Positions 7,623 to 13,990 of a DNA stretch of 21,445 bases are shown here, in pieces (the stretch's first letter is position 1; every line of letters starts with the position of its first letter). The position numbers and the translations under genes were made by a program. Origin of the DNA: an uncultured Bacilli bacterium. GTDB lineage: Bacteria; Bacillota_I; Bacilli_A; RF39; UBA660. Below the pieces are notes generated by a model. That model did no database searches, was not told where the DNA came from, and worked only from the letters and a program-made list of their open reading frames with translations. The stretch lies in contig CANQYN010000009.1 in assembly GCA_947628105.1 (NCBI GenBank), positions 1-21,445 on the forward strand. Direction: 5' to 3'.

Positions 7623-8063
7623 TATGCATTCTACATAAGTATCATTTAAACATTTTAATGCACAAACGCAATTTAAATTCATGGTAAAGAATGAATTTGT
7701 TGCGATATAAGGAATAAGTGCAGATGTTTCCGTATCTGGATTTGCAGCTAGTACACGGAATGTAGCACAATTGTCATCTATTTTTTCAATTCTAAATACA
7801 CTAGAACATGTCACTCCTGTATCACCGCATACAACGTTTTCTCTAGTTGTAGGCATTGTCCAAGGATTCGTTCCATTACCACTACAAGTATATAACATGA
7901 TTGGTCGTGTATTGCAACTTACACAGTTCGTAGAGTTTCCTAAGAATCCTCTGTCACAAGTTTCTAAGCAACATTCATTACAATTAGCGTTTTGTTGTAA
8001 AATACAAATAACTTTTAATATTTCCGCAATGCACTTTGAATCATTGTTATTATTATTACACAT
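7620..8063 (-). CDS. CotY/CotZ-type spore coat (outer crust) protein
   Basis: A 147-residue cysteine-rich protein. VFRIEKIDDNCATFRVL (89-105) and LNCVCALKCLN (130-140) match the C-terminal signature of the CotY/CotZ/ExsY family, which self-assembles into cross-linked sheets in the outer coat or crust of Bacillus spores. The N-terminal half has further cysteines (C11, C20, C28, C31, C32, C36, C47, C50, C60) in an order unlike CotZ itself, so I do not give a symbol. The ATG at 8063 is used because GGGGTGG lies six bases upstream. A longer in-frame start at 8132 would place the ribosome site inside the gene. I see no convincing SigE or SigK promoter in the 48 bases before it. It follows a terminator, so it is transcribed alone. 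Presence implies spore formation or its remnants. Confidence 0.75.
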   Translation of the reverse strand: MCNNNNNDSKCIAEILKVICILQQNANCNECCLETCDRGFLGNSTNCVSCNTRPIMLYTCSGNGTNPWTMPTTRENVVCGDTGVTCSSVFRIEKIDDNCATFRVLAANPDTETSALIPYIATNSFFTMNLNCVCALKCLNDTYVECI

Positions 8064-8110
8064 ATAATCCACCCCTTCTTTTATATTCAATATAGCATAT
8101 TCGCAAAATA

Positions 8111-8134
8111 AAAAAAGGTGTGAAACATTCACCT
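8111..8134 (-). terminator. Intrinsic terminator (minus strand)
   Basis: On the minus strand AGGTG (8134-8130) pairs with CACCT (8120-8116) around a nine-base loop, followed by a T run (8115-8111). It separates the CmpB-like gene from the spore coat gene. Confidence 0.75.
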
Positions 8135-8807
8135 ACTTTTTAAAGAAAAACCGACGTTTTTTCCCATTTCCTATCAGTTGTACGTGAGGGAAAGCTTGTA
8201 AAATTCGTTTGAATGATTTTGATTGAGTACTTAGCTTTTTCTTTATTTTTAATGATATTTCGCTAGTGTAATCTTTTCTAAGAGAAGTAAAGGTTTTACG
8301 TAAATGAAAAGTTAATTTAAAAGAAACGATAATATCTACAATGAAAAAAACAAATAATGGACTAGCAAGTACATAAAATATATCAAGAGGAATATATTGA
8401 ATATAGGTAATTAAAATAGGTTCTATATATTTTAAATAAAGAACTCCAATAATTCCAAAATAAATAGAATTCATAAGACAAACACGTCCGTCAATATTTA
8501 AAAAATTAGTAGAATAATCCCACCATCTAGCGTGAAATATTTTTTCTAATAGATAGCTAGTGATATACTCTAATCCCGAAGATAAAAAAACGATTACTAA
8601 AAATAAAGAGATAATATCATGAGAATAAGGAGTACCAATAAAAGAAATTAGTAGGGCGCCTATTCCCCAAATGGGAAGATAAGGGCCAACTAAAAAACCT
8701 CGATTGACAAATTTTTTTTCATGGATGAGGCAATTTATTACTTCAACGACCCACCCGATAAATGAACAAAAAAGAAATAATATAAATATAGATAAAAATT
8801 GATACAT
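8133..8807 (-). CDS. CmpB-like multi-spanning membrane protein (PF06541-type)
   Basis: A 224-residue integral membrane protein with about five membrane segments. FIGWVVEVINCLIHEKKFVNRGFLVGPYLPIWG (begins near residue 17; key residues WxxE, RGFL.GP..PI.G) is the hallmark of the family annotated as putative ABC-transporter type IV or CmpB. ARWWDYS near 93-99 and NIDGRVCL near 104-111 are further family motifs. The function of the family is not established. The C-terminal 50 residues are Lys/Arg-rich and probably cytoplasmic. GTGAGG precedes the start, with TATGAT (8838-8833) and TTGTTT (8860-8855) as a likely promoter. It is divergent from the gene at 8915. Confidence 0.8.
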   Translation of the reverse strand: MYQFLSIFILFLFCSFIGWVVEVINCLIHEKKFVNRGFLVGPYLPIWGIGALLISFIGTPYSHDIISLFLVIVFLSSGLEYITSYLLEKIFHARWWDYSTNFLNIDGRVCLMNSIYFGIIGVLYLKYIEPILITYIQYIPLDIFYVLASPLFVFFIVDIIVSFKLTFHLRKTFTSLRKDYTSEISLKIKKKLSTQSKSFKRILQAFPHVQLIGNGKKRRFFFKK

Positions 8808-8832
8808 AAAGATACCTCACACAATTTATTTT

Positions 8833-8899
8833 ATCATACTTCATTAAGAAAAGAAAACAAATTTGTATTCTTTTACTTTTTCTCCGATTTTGATATAAT
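8833..8899. promoter_or_regulatory. Divergent promoters
   Basis: Plus strand: TTTTAC (8871-8876), 17 bases, TATAAT (8894-8899) for the gene at 8915. Minus strand: TTGTTT (8860-8855), 16 bases, TATGAT (8838-8833) for the gene ending at 8807. Confidence 0.55.
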
Positions 8900-8914
8900 A
8901 AGGATGGTGGTTAT

Positions 8915-10192
8915 ATGAATACGAGGAAGTTAGCTGTATTATTTATTGTACTAGTACTTTTTTATATATGTTTTCAAGGAATTGCTCGTTCTTTAAATCA
9001 TGGACACCATGTAGATTATACCTTAAAAGATAAAGAAACTCGTGAAAAATTTACGGTTAATGAAACAAGGACTACTAGAGTAAGAGGAGAAGAAGATAAT
9101 TATTATTTTGAAATAAAAACGAAAAATTCTGAATTTAATTTTCAAAGTTATTTCGACTTTAAAAAAAGAAATTATGTAATTAAGGATATCAAATACTTTA
9201 AAGATGATCAATATGAATGTATCTATCCAATTTTTAAAGATTCCTTGTTACAAATGGATATGATTTGTCAAAAAAATGGAATACAATATCAATATGCGAA
9301 CATGGAACATCAAGATAAGAAGTTAAAACAATTTGAAAAAAATCTAAATACATATGGATATTATAAAAAGCAATATCAAAACTATAGTCGTCAAAAAAAA
9401 GAATATCGGGAACTTTCTTATTATCCAAAAAATATATTAGAAAATCATATATTTGCGATTGATTATTATAAAGGGGTTTATATTTTATCGAGACAAGGGA
9501 TAAAAAAGATTCCTTTATTTGAACAAGATATTTATGAAAAAACGATTCGAGATGTTGTTTCTAAATACTATGTAATTGCTAATTACAATCAAAAATATGA
9601 CTTTGATGAAATCTATTTAGTGAATTTGGAAAATGGCAAACAAGATACTCTTCATTCTGATAATCCAATTTCATTTGATTCTTATATTCAAGGAAAGGTA
9701 AAAGATTCTTTATATCTCCTTGACACTGATCATAAAAAACAATATGAAATCAATGTAAAATCAAAAAAAGTTACATTAATTGGTGACGAAGAAAAAGGCA
9801 TTCAAATCTTTGAAGACGGGAAATGGGAAACAAAGAGAATATATTCATATATAAATAATAAAGTATTATTTACCGACAATTACTCAAAAGTATTTAAAGA
9901 ACAATATCAACAAATTGACAAAAGAGGAAAAAATTTATCAGGATATTATTATTTATATCAAAAGAAAAAAAATTATTATCAGGGATATCAGGCCAATGTT
10001 CAAAATACCAATCTATTGACAGCTACTTTTATAACCGACGATATTCAAAGTATTGATTATAGTAATGAGGGAATTTATTATAAAAACGGCAATAATATTT
10101 ATCGTTATTATCAATATAATAAAATACCAATTTTAACAAATCGAGAATTTGAATTTAATCCTACTTTAAAAGTAATGCTATATGAAAAATAA
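8915..10192 (+). CDS. Membrane-anchored extracytoplasmic protein of unknown function
   Basis: A 425-residue protein I do not recognise. One N-terminal hydrophobic segment (about residues 5-24) is followed by a hydrophilic domain very rich in Tyr, Lys and Asp, so it is probably anchored with the bulk outside the cell. From about residue 175 on there are recurring strand-like pieces of the form 'HIFAIDYYKGVYILS', 'DEIYLVNLENGK', 'SLYLLDTDHKK' and 'GIYYKNGNNIYRYY', which suggest a beta-propeller or similar repeat fold; this is inference from pattern only. There is no lipobox (the Cys at 19 lacks the context). GGATGGTGG precedes the ATG. Closed by a terminator at 10191, so monocistronic. Confidence 0.65.
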   Translation: MNTRKLAVLFIVLVLFYICFQGIARSLNHGHHVDYTLKDKETREKFTVNETRTTRVRGEEDNYYFEIKTKNSEFNFQSYFDFKKRNYVIKDIKYFKDDQYECIYPIFKDSLLQMDMICQKNGIQYQYANMEHQDKKLKQFEKNLNTYGYYKKQYQNYSRQKKEYRELSYYPKNILENHIFAIDYYKGVYILSRQGIKKIPLFEQDIYEKTIRDVVSKYYVIANYNQKYDFDEIYLVNLENGKQDTLHSDNPISFDSYIQGKVKDSLYLLDTDHKKQYEINVKSKKVTLIGDEEKGIQIFEDGKWETKRIYSYINNKVLFTDNYSKVFKEQYQQIDKRGKNLSGYYYLYQKKKNYYQGYQANVQNTNLLTATFITDDIQSIDYSNEGIYYKNGNNIYRYYQYNKIPILTNREFEFNPTLKVMLYEK

Positions 10193-10216
10193 AAGACACT
10201 TTGTCTTTTATTTTTT
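10191..10216 (+). terminator. Intrinsic terminator
   Basis: AAAAGACA (10191-10198) pairs with TGTCTTTT (10202-10209), loop CTT, then A and six Ts. Confidence 0.85.
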
Positions 10217-10240
10217 ATATAATATAATGAGGTGATTAAA

Positions 10241-10672
10241 ATGTATCAAGTATATAAAGTATTACCTAATGAGACAATAGAAGATATAGCTAAAAAAATT
10301 GGTAGTACAGTAGAAGAATTATATCGGCTAAATGGAGAACTTTCAAATTCTTCTTTTGAAAACGGATATATTATTATTCCAGTATCAAAAAAATCATTAT
10401 ATGAAACATATATAATACAAAAAGGGGACACCATTTATTCGATTGCCAAAAATTATAGTGTTTCTCCCGAAATATTACTTTCCTTAAATGGACTAGATAA
10501 AAATGATTATATTTATCCAGGAGAACAATTATTAATTCCTAAAGAAAATATTTATATTACAAAAGAAGAATCGATAAATGATATTCATAACAAAACAGGA
10601 TTAAGTCTTGAAGAAATAGTTCTTAATAATAAAGACTTAATTGTTTTTCCAAATCAGATAATTCGTTATTAA
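10241..10672 (+). CDS. LysM-repeat protein without signal peptide
   Basis: A 143-residue protein made almost entirely of LysM peptidoglycan-binding repeats: a divergent one at 3-48, a canonical one at 56-101 (YIIQKGDTIYSIAKNYSVSP to YPGEQLLIP) and a degenerate third at about 104-143. LysM domains bind N-acetylglucosamine polymers. No signal peptide or membrane segment is present. A cytoplasmically made LysM protein would fit a spore-cortex or coat role (as with SafA in Bacillus) or release by another route; this is inference, supported weakly by the spore coat gene nearby. The ATG at 10241 is chosen because GAGGTG lies six bases before it; a GTG at 10232 is inside that site. TATAAT at 10218-10223 may be its -10. 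Confidence 0.8.
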   Translation: MYQVYKVLPNETIEDIAKKIGSTVEELYRLNGELSNSSFENGYIIIPVSKKSLYETYIIQKGDTIYSIAKNYSVSPEILLSLNGLDKNDYIYPGEQLLIPKENIYITKEESINDIHNKTGLSLEEIVLNNKDLIVFPNQIIRY

Positions 10673-10675
10673 TCA

Positions 10676-10704
10676 TAGACAAATATCCAATAAAATGATA
10701 TGAT
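10676..10704 (+). promoter_or_regulatory. Promoter of the thioredoxin-like/AAA operon
   Basis: TAGACA (10676-10681), 17 bases, TATGAT (10699-10704); five of six matches in each hexamer. It starts just after the LysM gene stop. Confidence 0.7.
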
Positions 10705-10726
10705 ATATTTATTGGAGGATGAGAGT

Positions 10727-11128
10727 ATGAAAAAGATATTATTAAGCTTACTTGCTATATTTTTGTTAGTCGGATGTAAAAGTGGAACAGCATATCAGGA
10801 AGTGACTTATAATCAATTTGCAGATTTAGTAAAAGCAAAAGAATCTTTTGTCATCTTTATTGGATCAGCGACATGTAGTCATTGTGATAGTTTTAAACCA
10901 ACGTTATCAAAAGTAATTGAAAAATATGACTTAGATGTAAAATATATTGACTTATCAAAAGTATCAGAAGCACAATATAATGAAGTAAAAAATAAAGTGG
11001 ATTTAACAGGGACACCAACTATTTCTTATATTGAAGAAGGGGATTGCGATACGAGCAAAAACTTAGTTGGAGATAGTAGTGAAGAGGCAACGATAGATTA
11101 TTTTAAATCAATTGGTTATATAAAATAG
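10727..11128 (+). CDS. Thioredoxin-fold lipoprotein
   Basis: A 133-residue lipoprotein. The signal peptide ends in the lipobox LVGC, with Cys17 as the lipidated residue. The mature part has a thioredoxin fold: strand FVIFIGSATC, active-site CSHC (C50-C53), and cis-proline TGTPTI (P97). It resembles the small thioredoxin-like proteins of Gram-positives annotated as bacteriocin transport accessory proteins. It would act as a disulfide reductase or oxidase on the outer face of the membrane; the direction and partner are unknown. The ATG at 10727 is chosen for GGAGGA eight bases upstream; an earlier in-frame ATG at 10700 overlaps the -10. The AAA ATPase gene follows 11 bases later with no terminator, so the two are co-transcribed. 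A paralogous domain without cysteines is encoded at 12183-12686. Confidence 0.8.
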   Translation: MKKILLSLLAIFLLVGCKSGTAYQEVTYNQFADLVKAKESFVIFIGSATCSHCDSFKPTLSKVIEKYDLDVKYIDLSKVSEAQYNEVKNKVDLTGTPTISYIEEGDCDTSKNLVGDSSEEATIDYFKSIGYIK

Positions 11129-11139
11129 GAGAGGATATT

Positions 11140-12120
11140 ATGAAGCAAGAACAAGCAAATGTAGTCAGCAACCAATTTAGTGTTTTAAAGGAATATGGTG
11201 AAGAGTTAACAAGTAAAACGTATGTTACTAATCCTGCTATTGCTAGAGAAGAAGAAATTAAAAAAATGACAATGGTTTTACTTACACCTGAAAAATCTGC
11301 TTTGTTAGTTGGAAAAGCAGGAATTGGTAAAACTGCGATTGTAGAAGGCCTTGCTTATTTAATTCAACGAAATGAAGTACCAGATGTATTAAAAGGATAT
11401 CGTATTATTAAAGTGAGTTCTGTATCGTTACTTGGGAAAGTAATTATCAATGGAAAAGAAGATATGATTATTTCTCTTTTAGTAAAAGAATTAAAAGAAC
11501 AATCAAAAATAATTTTATTTATTGATGAGATACATACTTTAATAGGGGGAAAAGAAGATGGGCCAATGGATTTGGCAAATATTTTAAAACCCGCCCTAGA
11601 TCGTGGCGATATTAAAGCAATTGGAGCCACTACCACTCAAGAGTATGAAACTTATATTATTCGCGATAGAGCTTTTTTAAGAAGATTTGAACGAATTGAG
11701 GTAATGGAACCAGATGAAGAGACTACAGTAAGGATTTTGACAGAAAGTTTGCCTAAAATTGAACAGCAAACAGGAATTAAATTTAAATATAACGAATATG
11801 TGACAGGAATGTTAATTGAATCGATAGTAAGTGCCACCTCCGAATTTAAAAGAGTATATGGACTTGCAGCGATGTATCCTGATGTTGCTTTTTCGGTTTT
11901 ACAAGGAGCTTTTTCTCAAGCGTTATTTCAAAATAAAAAAGAAGTAAATTTATTGGATGTTTATAATGCGATTAAAACTTCTAAAAGAATTTACCCCGAT
12001 AGCATCATTAAAGAGCTAAATCAATTTCGGGAAAAATTTGCTGATATGGCACGGGAAGAAAATATTGTATTACCAGTTGTAAAAATTGACGAAATAAAAG
12101 GAGAAGATGATTATTATTAA
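11140..12120 (+). CDS. Stand-alone ClpB/ClpC-type AAA+ ATPase domain (D1 only)
   Basis: A 326-residue protein equivalent to the first AAA+ module of Clp/Hsp100 unfoldases. Walker A is GKAGIGKT (58-65), Walker B ILFIDEIHT (125-133, D129 E130), sensor 1 is in IGATTTQEY (T164), and FLRRFERI carries the arginine-finger pair R181/R182. The helical lid runs to about 290. ClpB and ClpC are about 800-870 residues; this protein lacks the N domain, the coiled-coil middle domain and the whole D2 ring. The frame ends in a normal stop followed by a terminator and no D2 remnant is seen, so it appears to be naturally short rather than truncated. All ATPase residues are present, so it should hydrolyse ATP. 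AGGAGAGG precedes the start. It shares an operon with the thioredoxin-like lipoprotein. Role and substrate are unknown. Confidence 0.8.
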   Translation: MKQEQANVVSNQFSVLKEYGEELTSKTYVTNPAIAREEEIKKMTMVLLTPEKSALLVGKAGIGKTAIVEGLAYLIQRNEVPDVLKGYRIIKVSSVSLLGKVIINGKEDMIISLLVKELKEQSKIILFIDEIHTLIGGKEDGPMDLANILKPALDRGDIKAIGATTTQEYETYIIRDRAFLRRFERIEVMEPDEETTVRILTESLPKIEQQTGIKFKYNEYVTGMLIESIVSATSEFKRVYGLAAMYPDVAFSVLQGAFSQALFQNKKEVNLLDVYNAIKTSKRIYPDSIIKELNQFREKFADMAREENIVLPVVKIDEIKGEDDYY

Positions 12121-12129
12121 TCATTTTTT
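12106..12129 (+). terminator. Intrinsic terminator
   Basis: ATGATTA (12107-12113) pairs with TAATCAT (12118-12124), loop TTAT, then five more Ts. The stem is all A/T except one G-C pair, so it may be leaky. Confidence 0.55.
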
Positions 12130-12130
12130 C

Positions 12131-12159
12131 TTGATTAGAAAATAGCAGTATGATAGAAT
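12131..12159 (+). promoter_or_regulatory. Candidate promoter
   Basis: TTGATT (12131-12136), 17 bases, TAGAAT (12154-12159), 23 bases before the ATG at 12183. It would serve the operon through trmL and the gene at 13216. Confidence 0.5.
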
Positions 12160-12182
12160 AGTAATAGATGGATGGTGAAATA

Positions 12183-12686
12183 ATGAAAGAGATTCCAAAG
12201 AAAAATTACATTGTATTATGTATGATTGTAGTTATAACATTATTGCTTGCTATCTATTTTCGCAACTATTATTTAAATCATCAAAAACAAAAAGATGGAT
12301 TACAAATTAATAATATTTCTGAAATTGATGAAAAAAGTTTATCTAACTATATTGTTGAAAATGATGAATTTATTTTGTATGTAACAAATAGAGAAGAATC
12401 TAATTTAAATAGTTTTGAAAAAAAATTAGGAAATTATTTGACTAAAAAAGAATATAATAAAAATATCATATACTTAGATTTAACGAGCGTAAGTAATTCT
12501 TTTTATAAAGATTTTCGAAATCAATATTTTGATAAAAAATTACAAAAGAAAAAATTTTTAAAACAGACAAATCTTTTCTATTTTGAAGATGATAAAGTAG
12601 TAGATATGCTATATTCTGATAAAACAGAAAAAGATATTGACGATTTTAAAAAATTTATTGATGATCATAATAACGTGGAGAATTAA
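12183..12686 (+). CDS. Membrane-anchored thioredoxin-like protein lacking the active-site cysteines
   Basis: A 167-residue protein with one membrane segment (about 8-26) and an outside domain. I align that domain by eye with the lipoprotein at 10727. FILYVTNREESNLNSFEKKL (63-81) matches FVIFIGSATCSHCDSFKPTL, IIYLDLTSVSNSFYKDFRN (95-113) matches KYIDLSKVSEAQYNEVKN, and TNLFYFEDDKVVD (129-141) matches TPTISYIEEGD. The CxxC has become REES and the cis-Pro an Asn, so the domain cannot do thiol redox chemistry. The only Cys, C13, is in the membrane segment. ATG 12183 has GGTGA five bases before it; an ATG at 12168 is less well placed. trmL begins two bases after its stop codon. Paralogy is inferred from this eye alignment. 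Confidence 0.6.
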   Translation: MKEIPKKNYIVLCMIVVITLLLAIYFRNYYLNHQKQKDGLQINNISEIDEKSLSNYIVENDEFILYVTNREESNLNSFEKKLGNYLTKKEYNKNIIYLDLTSVSNSFYKDFRNQYFDKKLQKKKFLKQTNLFYFEDDKVVDMLYSDKTEKDIDDFKKFIDDHNNVEN

Positions 12687-12687
12687 T

Positions 12688-13194
12688 ATGCTTAATGTAG
12701 TATTATATGAACCAGAAATTCCTGGTAATACAGGAAATATTATGAGAACTTGCGCAGGTACAAATGTAAAATTGCATTTGATTGAACCACTAGGATTTTC
12801 ATTAGATGAATCTTATGTAAAACGAAGTGGGGCTAACTATATTGATAAATGTGACTATACCGTATATAAAAATTTTGATGAATTTAAAGAAAAAAATAAA
12901 GGGACCTATTATTATTTAACTCGCTATGGAAAAAAACCACATACTTCTTTTGACTATCGTGATAAAAAAGAAAATATTTACTTTATATTTGGAAAAGAAA
13001 GTACAGGAATTCCTAAAAAAATATTACAACAAGATTTAAATCATTGTATGAGAATTCCTATGACAGATAAAATTCGTGCTCTTAATTTATCAAATAGTGT
13101 AGCAATTATGGTATATGAGGCTTTAAGACAACGAGATTATGATAATTTACTTATGCATGAACCATTTAAAGGGGAAAATTATATTGAAGAATAA
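12688..13194 (+). CDS. trmL: tRNA (cytidine/uridine-34 2'-O)-methyltransferase TrmL
   Basis: A 168-residue SPOUT-superfamily methyltransferase that methylates the ribose of the wobble nucleotide in certain tRNA-Leu isoacceptors using SAM. All three SPOUT motifs are present: NVVLYEPEIPGNTGNIMRTC (3-22), FIFGKESTGIP (99-109) with the catalytic-region glutamate, and MRIPMTDKIRALNLSNSVAI (121-140), which forms the SAM-binding trefoil knot. Length and order match TrmL (formerly YibK). The ATG at 12688 is chosen because the family begins MLNVVLYEPE-like and GTGGAG lies seven bases before it. It starts one base past the upstream stop, showing tight coupling. No terminator separates it from the gene at 13216. 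Confidence 0.92.
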   Translation: MLNVVLYEPEIPGNTGNIMRTCAGTNVKLHLIEPLGFSLDESYVKRSGANYIDKCDYTVYKNFDEFKEKNKGTYYYLTRYGKKPHTSFDYRDKKENIYFIFGKESTGIPKKILQQDLNHCMRIPMTDKIRALNLSNSVAIMVYEALRQRDYDNLLMHEPFKGENYIEE

Positions 13195-13215
13195 AAAGGG
13201 AAAGGAAGCGACTAT

Positions 13216-13935
13216 ATGGGAAGTTATCTTTTGATAATGATAGTAGTATTAGTTGTCATACTTTTAATTGTAATTGGTTTTTTTGTTGATAAAAAGGTAA
13301 AAAAAATAAAAGAACAAATTGATGAAATAAATCAAACTCCTACAACAACAGAAAATCAAGAGGAAAATCAGGATGATTCTTCTTTGGCAGGAGTAGTACT
13401 TCCAATGGAAAATACCAGTCAAATAGAAGAACTACAGCCTCTTTCTAACGAAGAAATTCCTCCGCTTGTAAACGATGAAGTATCTCCTAATCAAAGTGTC
13501 GAATTAGAAAATATTCCAGTAAATGAAAATATCAATACTTCAGTAGAACCACAAGGCGATTTTTCTTCGTTCCAAGCAAATGAAACAGAGCAAAATCATT
13601 TGGAGATAAATAATAATGAGGTACAGGAAAATTCTTTAGAGGTACAAAACGAAAATGCAAACCAAACGGAAGGATTAGGAATTTCTACTTCCTTTGATTT
13701 ACCAAATGTTACTGTAGCGCCTACTCCACCTGTTATGGGGGGAATCGTAGAAGGAAGTTCCATTCCTGTTCCAGAAATGGGAGATACAGAAGAGTCAATT
13801 CCATCATCGGAACTAATAGAACCAGAAGAAAATATACAATCTACAACTGTCAGTGATGTACCAATTTTGGCAGTACCTGTAGAAGAAGAAAAAACTTCAG
13901 ATGATCAAACAGAAGAAGATTTATGGAAATTCTAA
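13216..13935 (+). CDS. Single-pass membrane protein with acidic disordered tail
   Basis: A 239-residue protein: an N-terminal membrane segment (about 4-23), a short basic patch with coiled-coil character (DKKVKKIKEQIDEI), then about 200 residues rich in Glu, Asn, Gln, Ser and Pro with no predicted fold. Phrases such as 'NEEIPPLVNDEVSP' recur loosely. The last residues, TEEDLWKF, look like a short binding motif at the end of a disordered tail. The plan (N-out, long cytoplasmic tail) recalls ZipA-like or other division tethers, but no ZipA domain is present and I cannot name it. AAAGGA lies nine bases before the ATG, and the gene follows trmL by 21 bases. Closed by a strong terminator. Confidence 0.6.
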   Translation: MGSYLLIMIVVLVVILLIVIGFFVDKKVKKIKEQIDEINQTPTTTENQEENQDDSSLAGVVLPMENTSQIEELQPLSNEEIPPLVNDEVSPNQSVELENIPVNENINTSVEPQGDFSSFQANETEQNHLEINNNEVQENSLEVQNENANQTEGLGISTSFDLPNVTVAPTPPVMGGIVEGSSIPVPEMGDTEESIPSSELIEPEENIQSTTVSDVPILAVPVEEEKTSDDQTEEDLWKF

Positions 13936-13956
13936 AACACATTATGTGTTTTTTTC
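13934..13956 (+). terminator. Intrinsic terminator
   Basis: AAAACACA (13934-13941) pairs with TGTGTTTT (13945-13952), loop TTA, then a T run. It overlaps the stop codon of the gene before it. Confidence 0.9.
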
Positions 13957-13967
13957 TTGCGATAAAT

Positions 13968-13975
13968 GATATAAT
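13968..13975 (+). promoter_or_regulatory. Extended -10 promoter element of ligA
   Basis: TG at 13967-13968 followed by A and TATAAT (13970-13975) forms an extended -10 just 16 bases before the ATG. A standard -35 would fall in the T run of the preceding terminator, which explains reliance on the TG element. Confidence 0.5.
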
Positions 13976-13990
13976 AAATATGGTGATAAT

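Noticed and set aside
8064..8132. N-terminal extension of the spore coat protein
   Set aside because: The longer start lacks a ribosome site and runs into the preceding terminator; GGGGTGG sits right before the ATG at 8063.
11140..12120. Frameshifted full-length clpB
   Set aside because: Nothing resembling D2 (second Walker A, GYVG loop) is seen downstream in any frame; a terminator and a new promoter follow.
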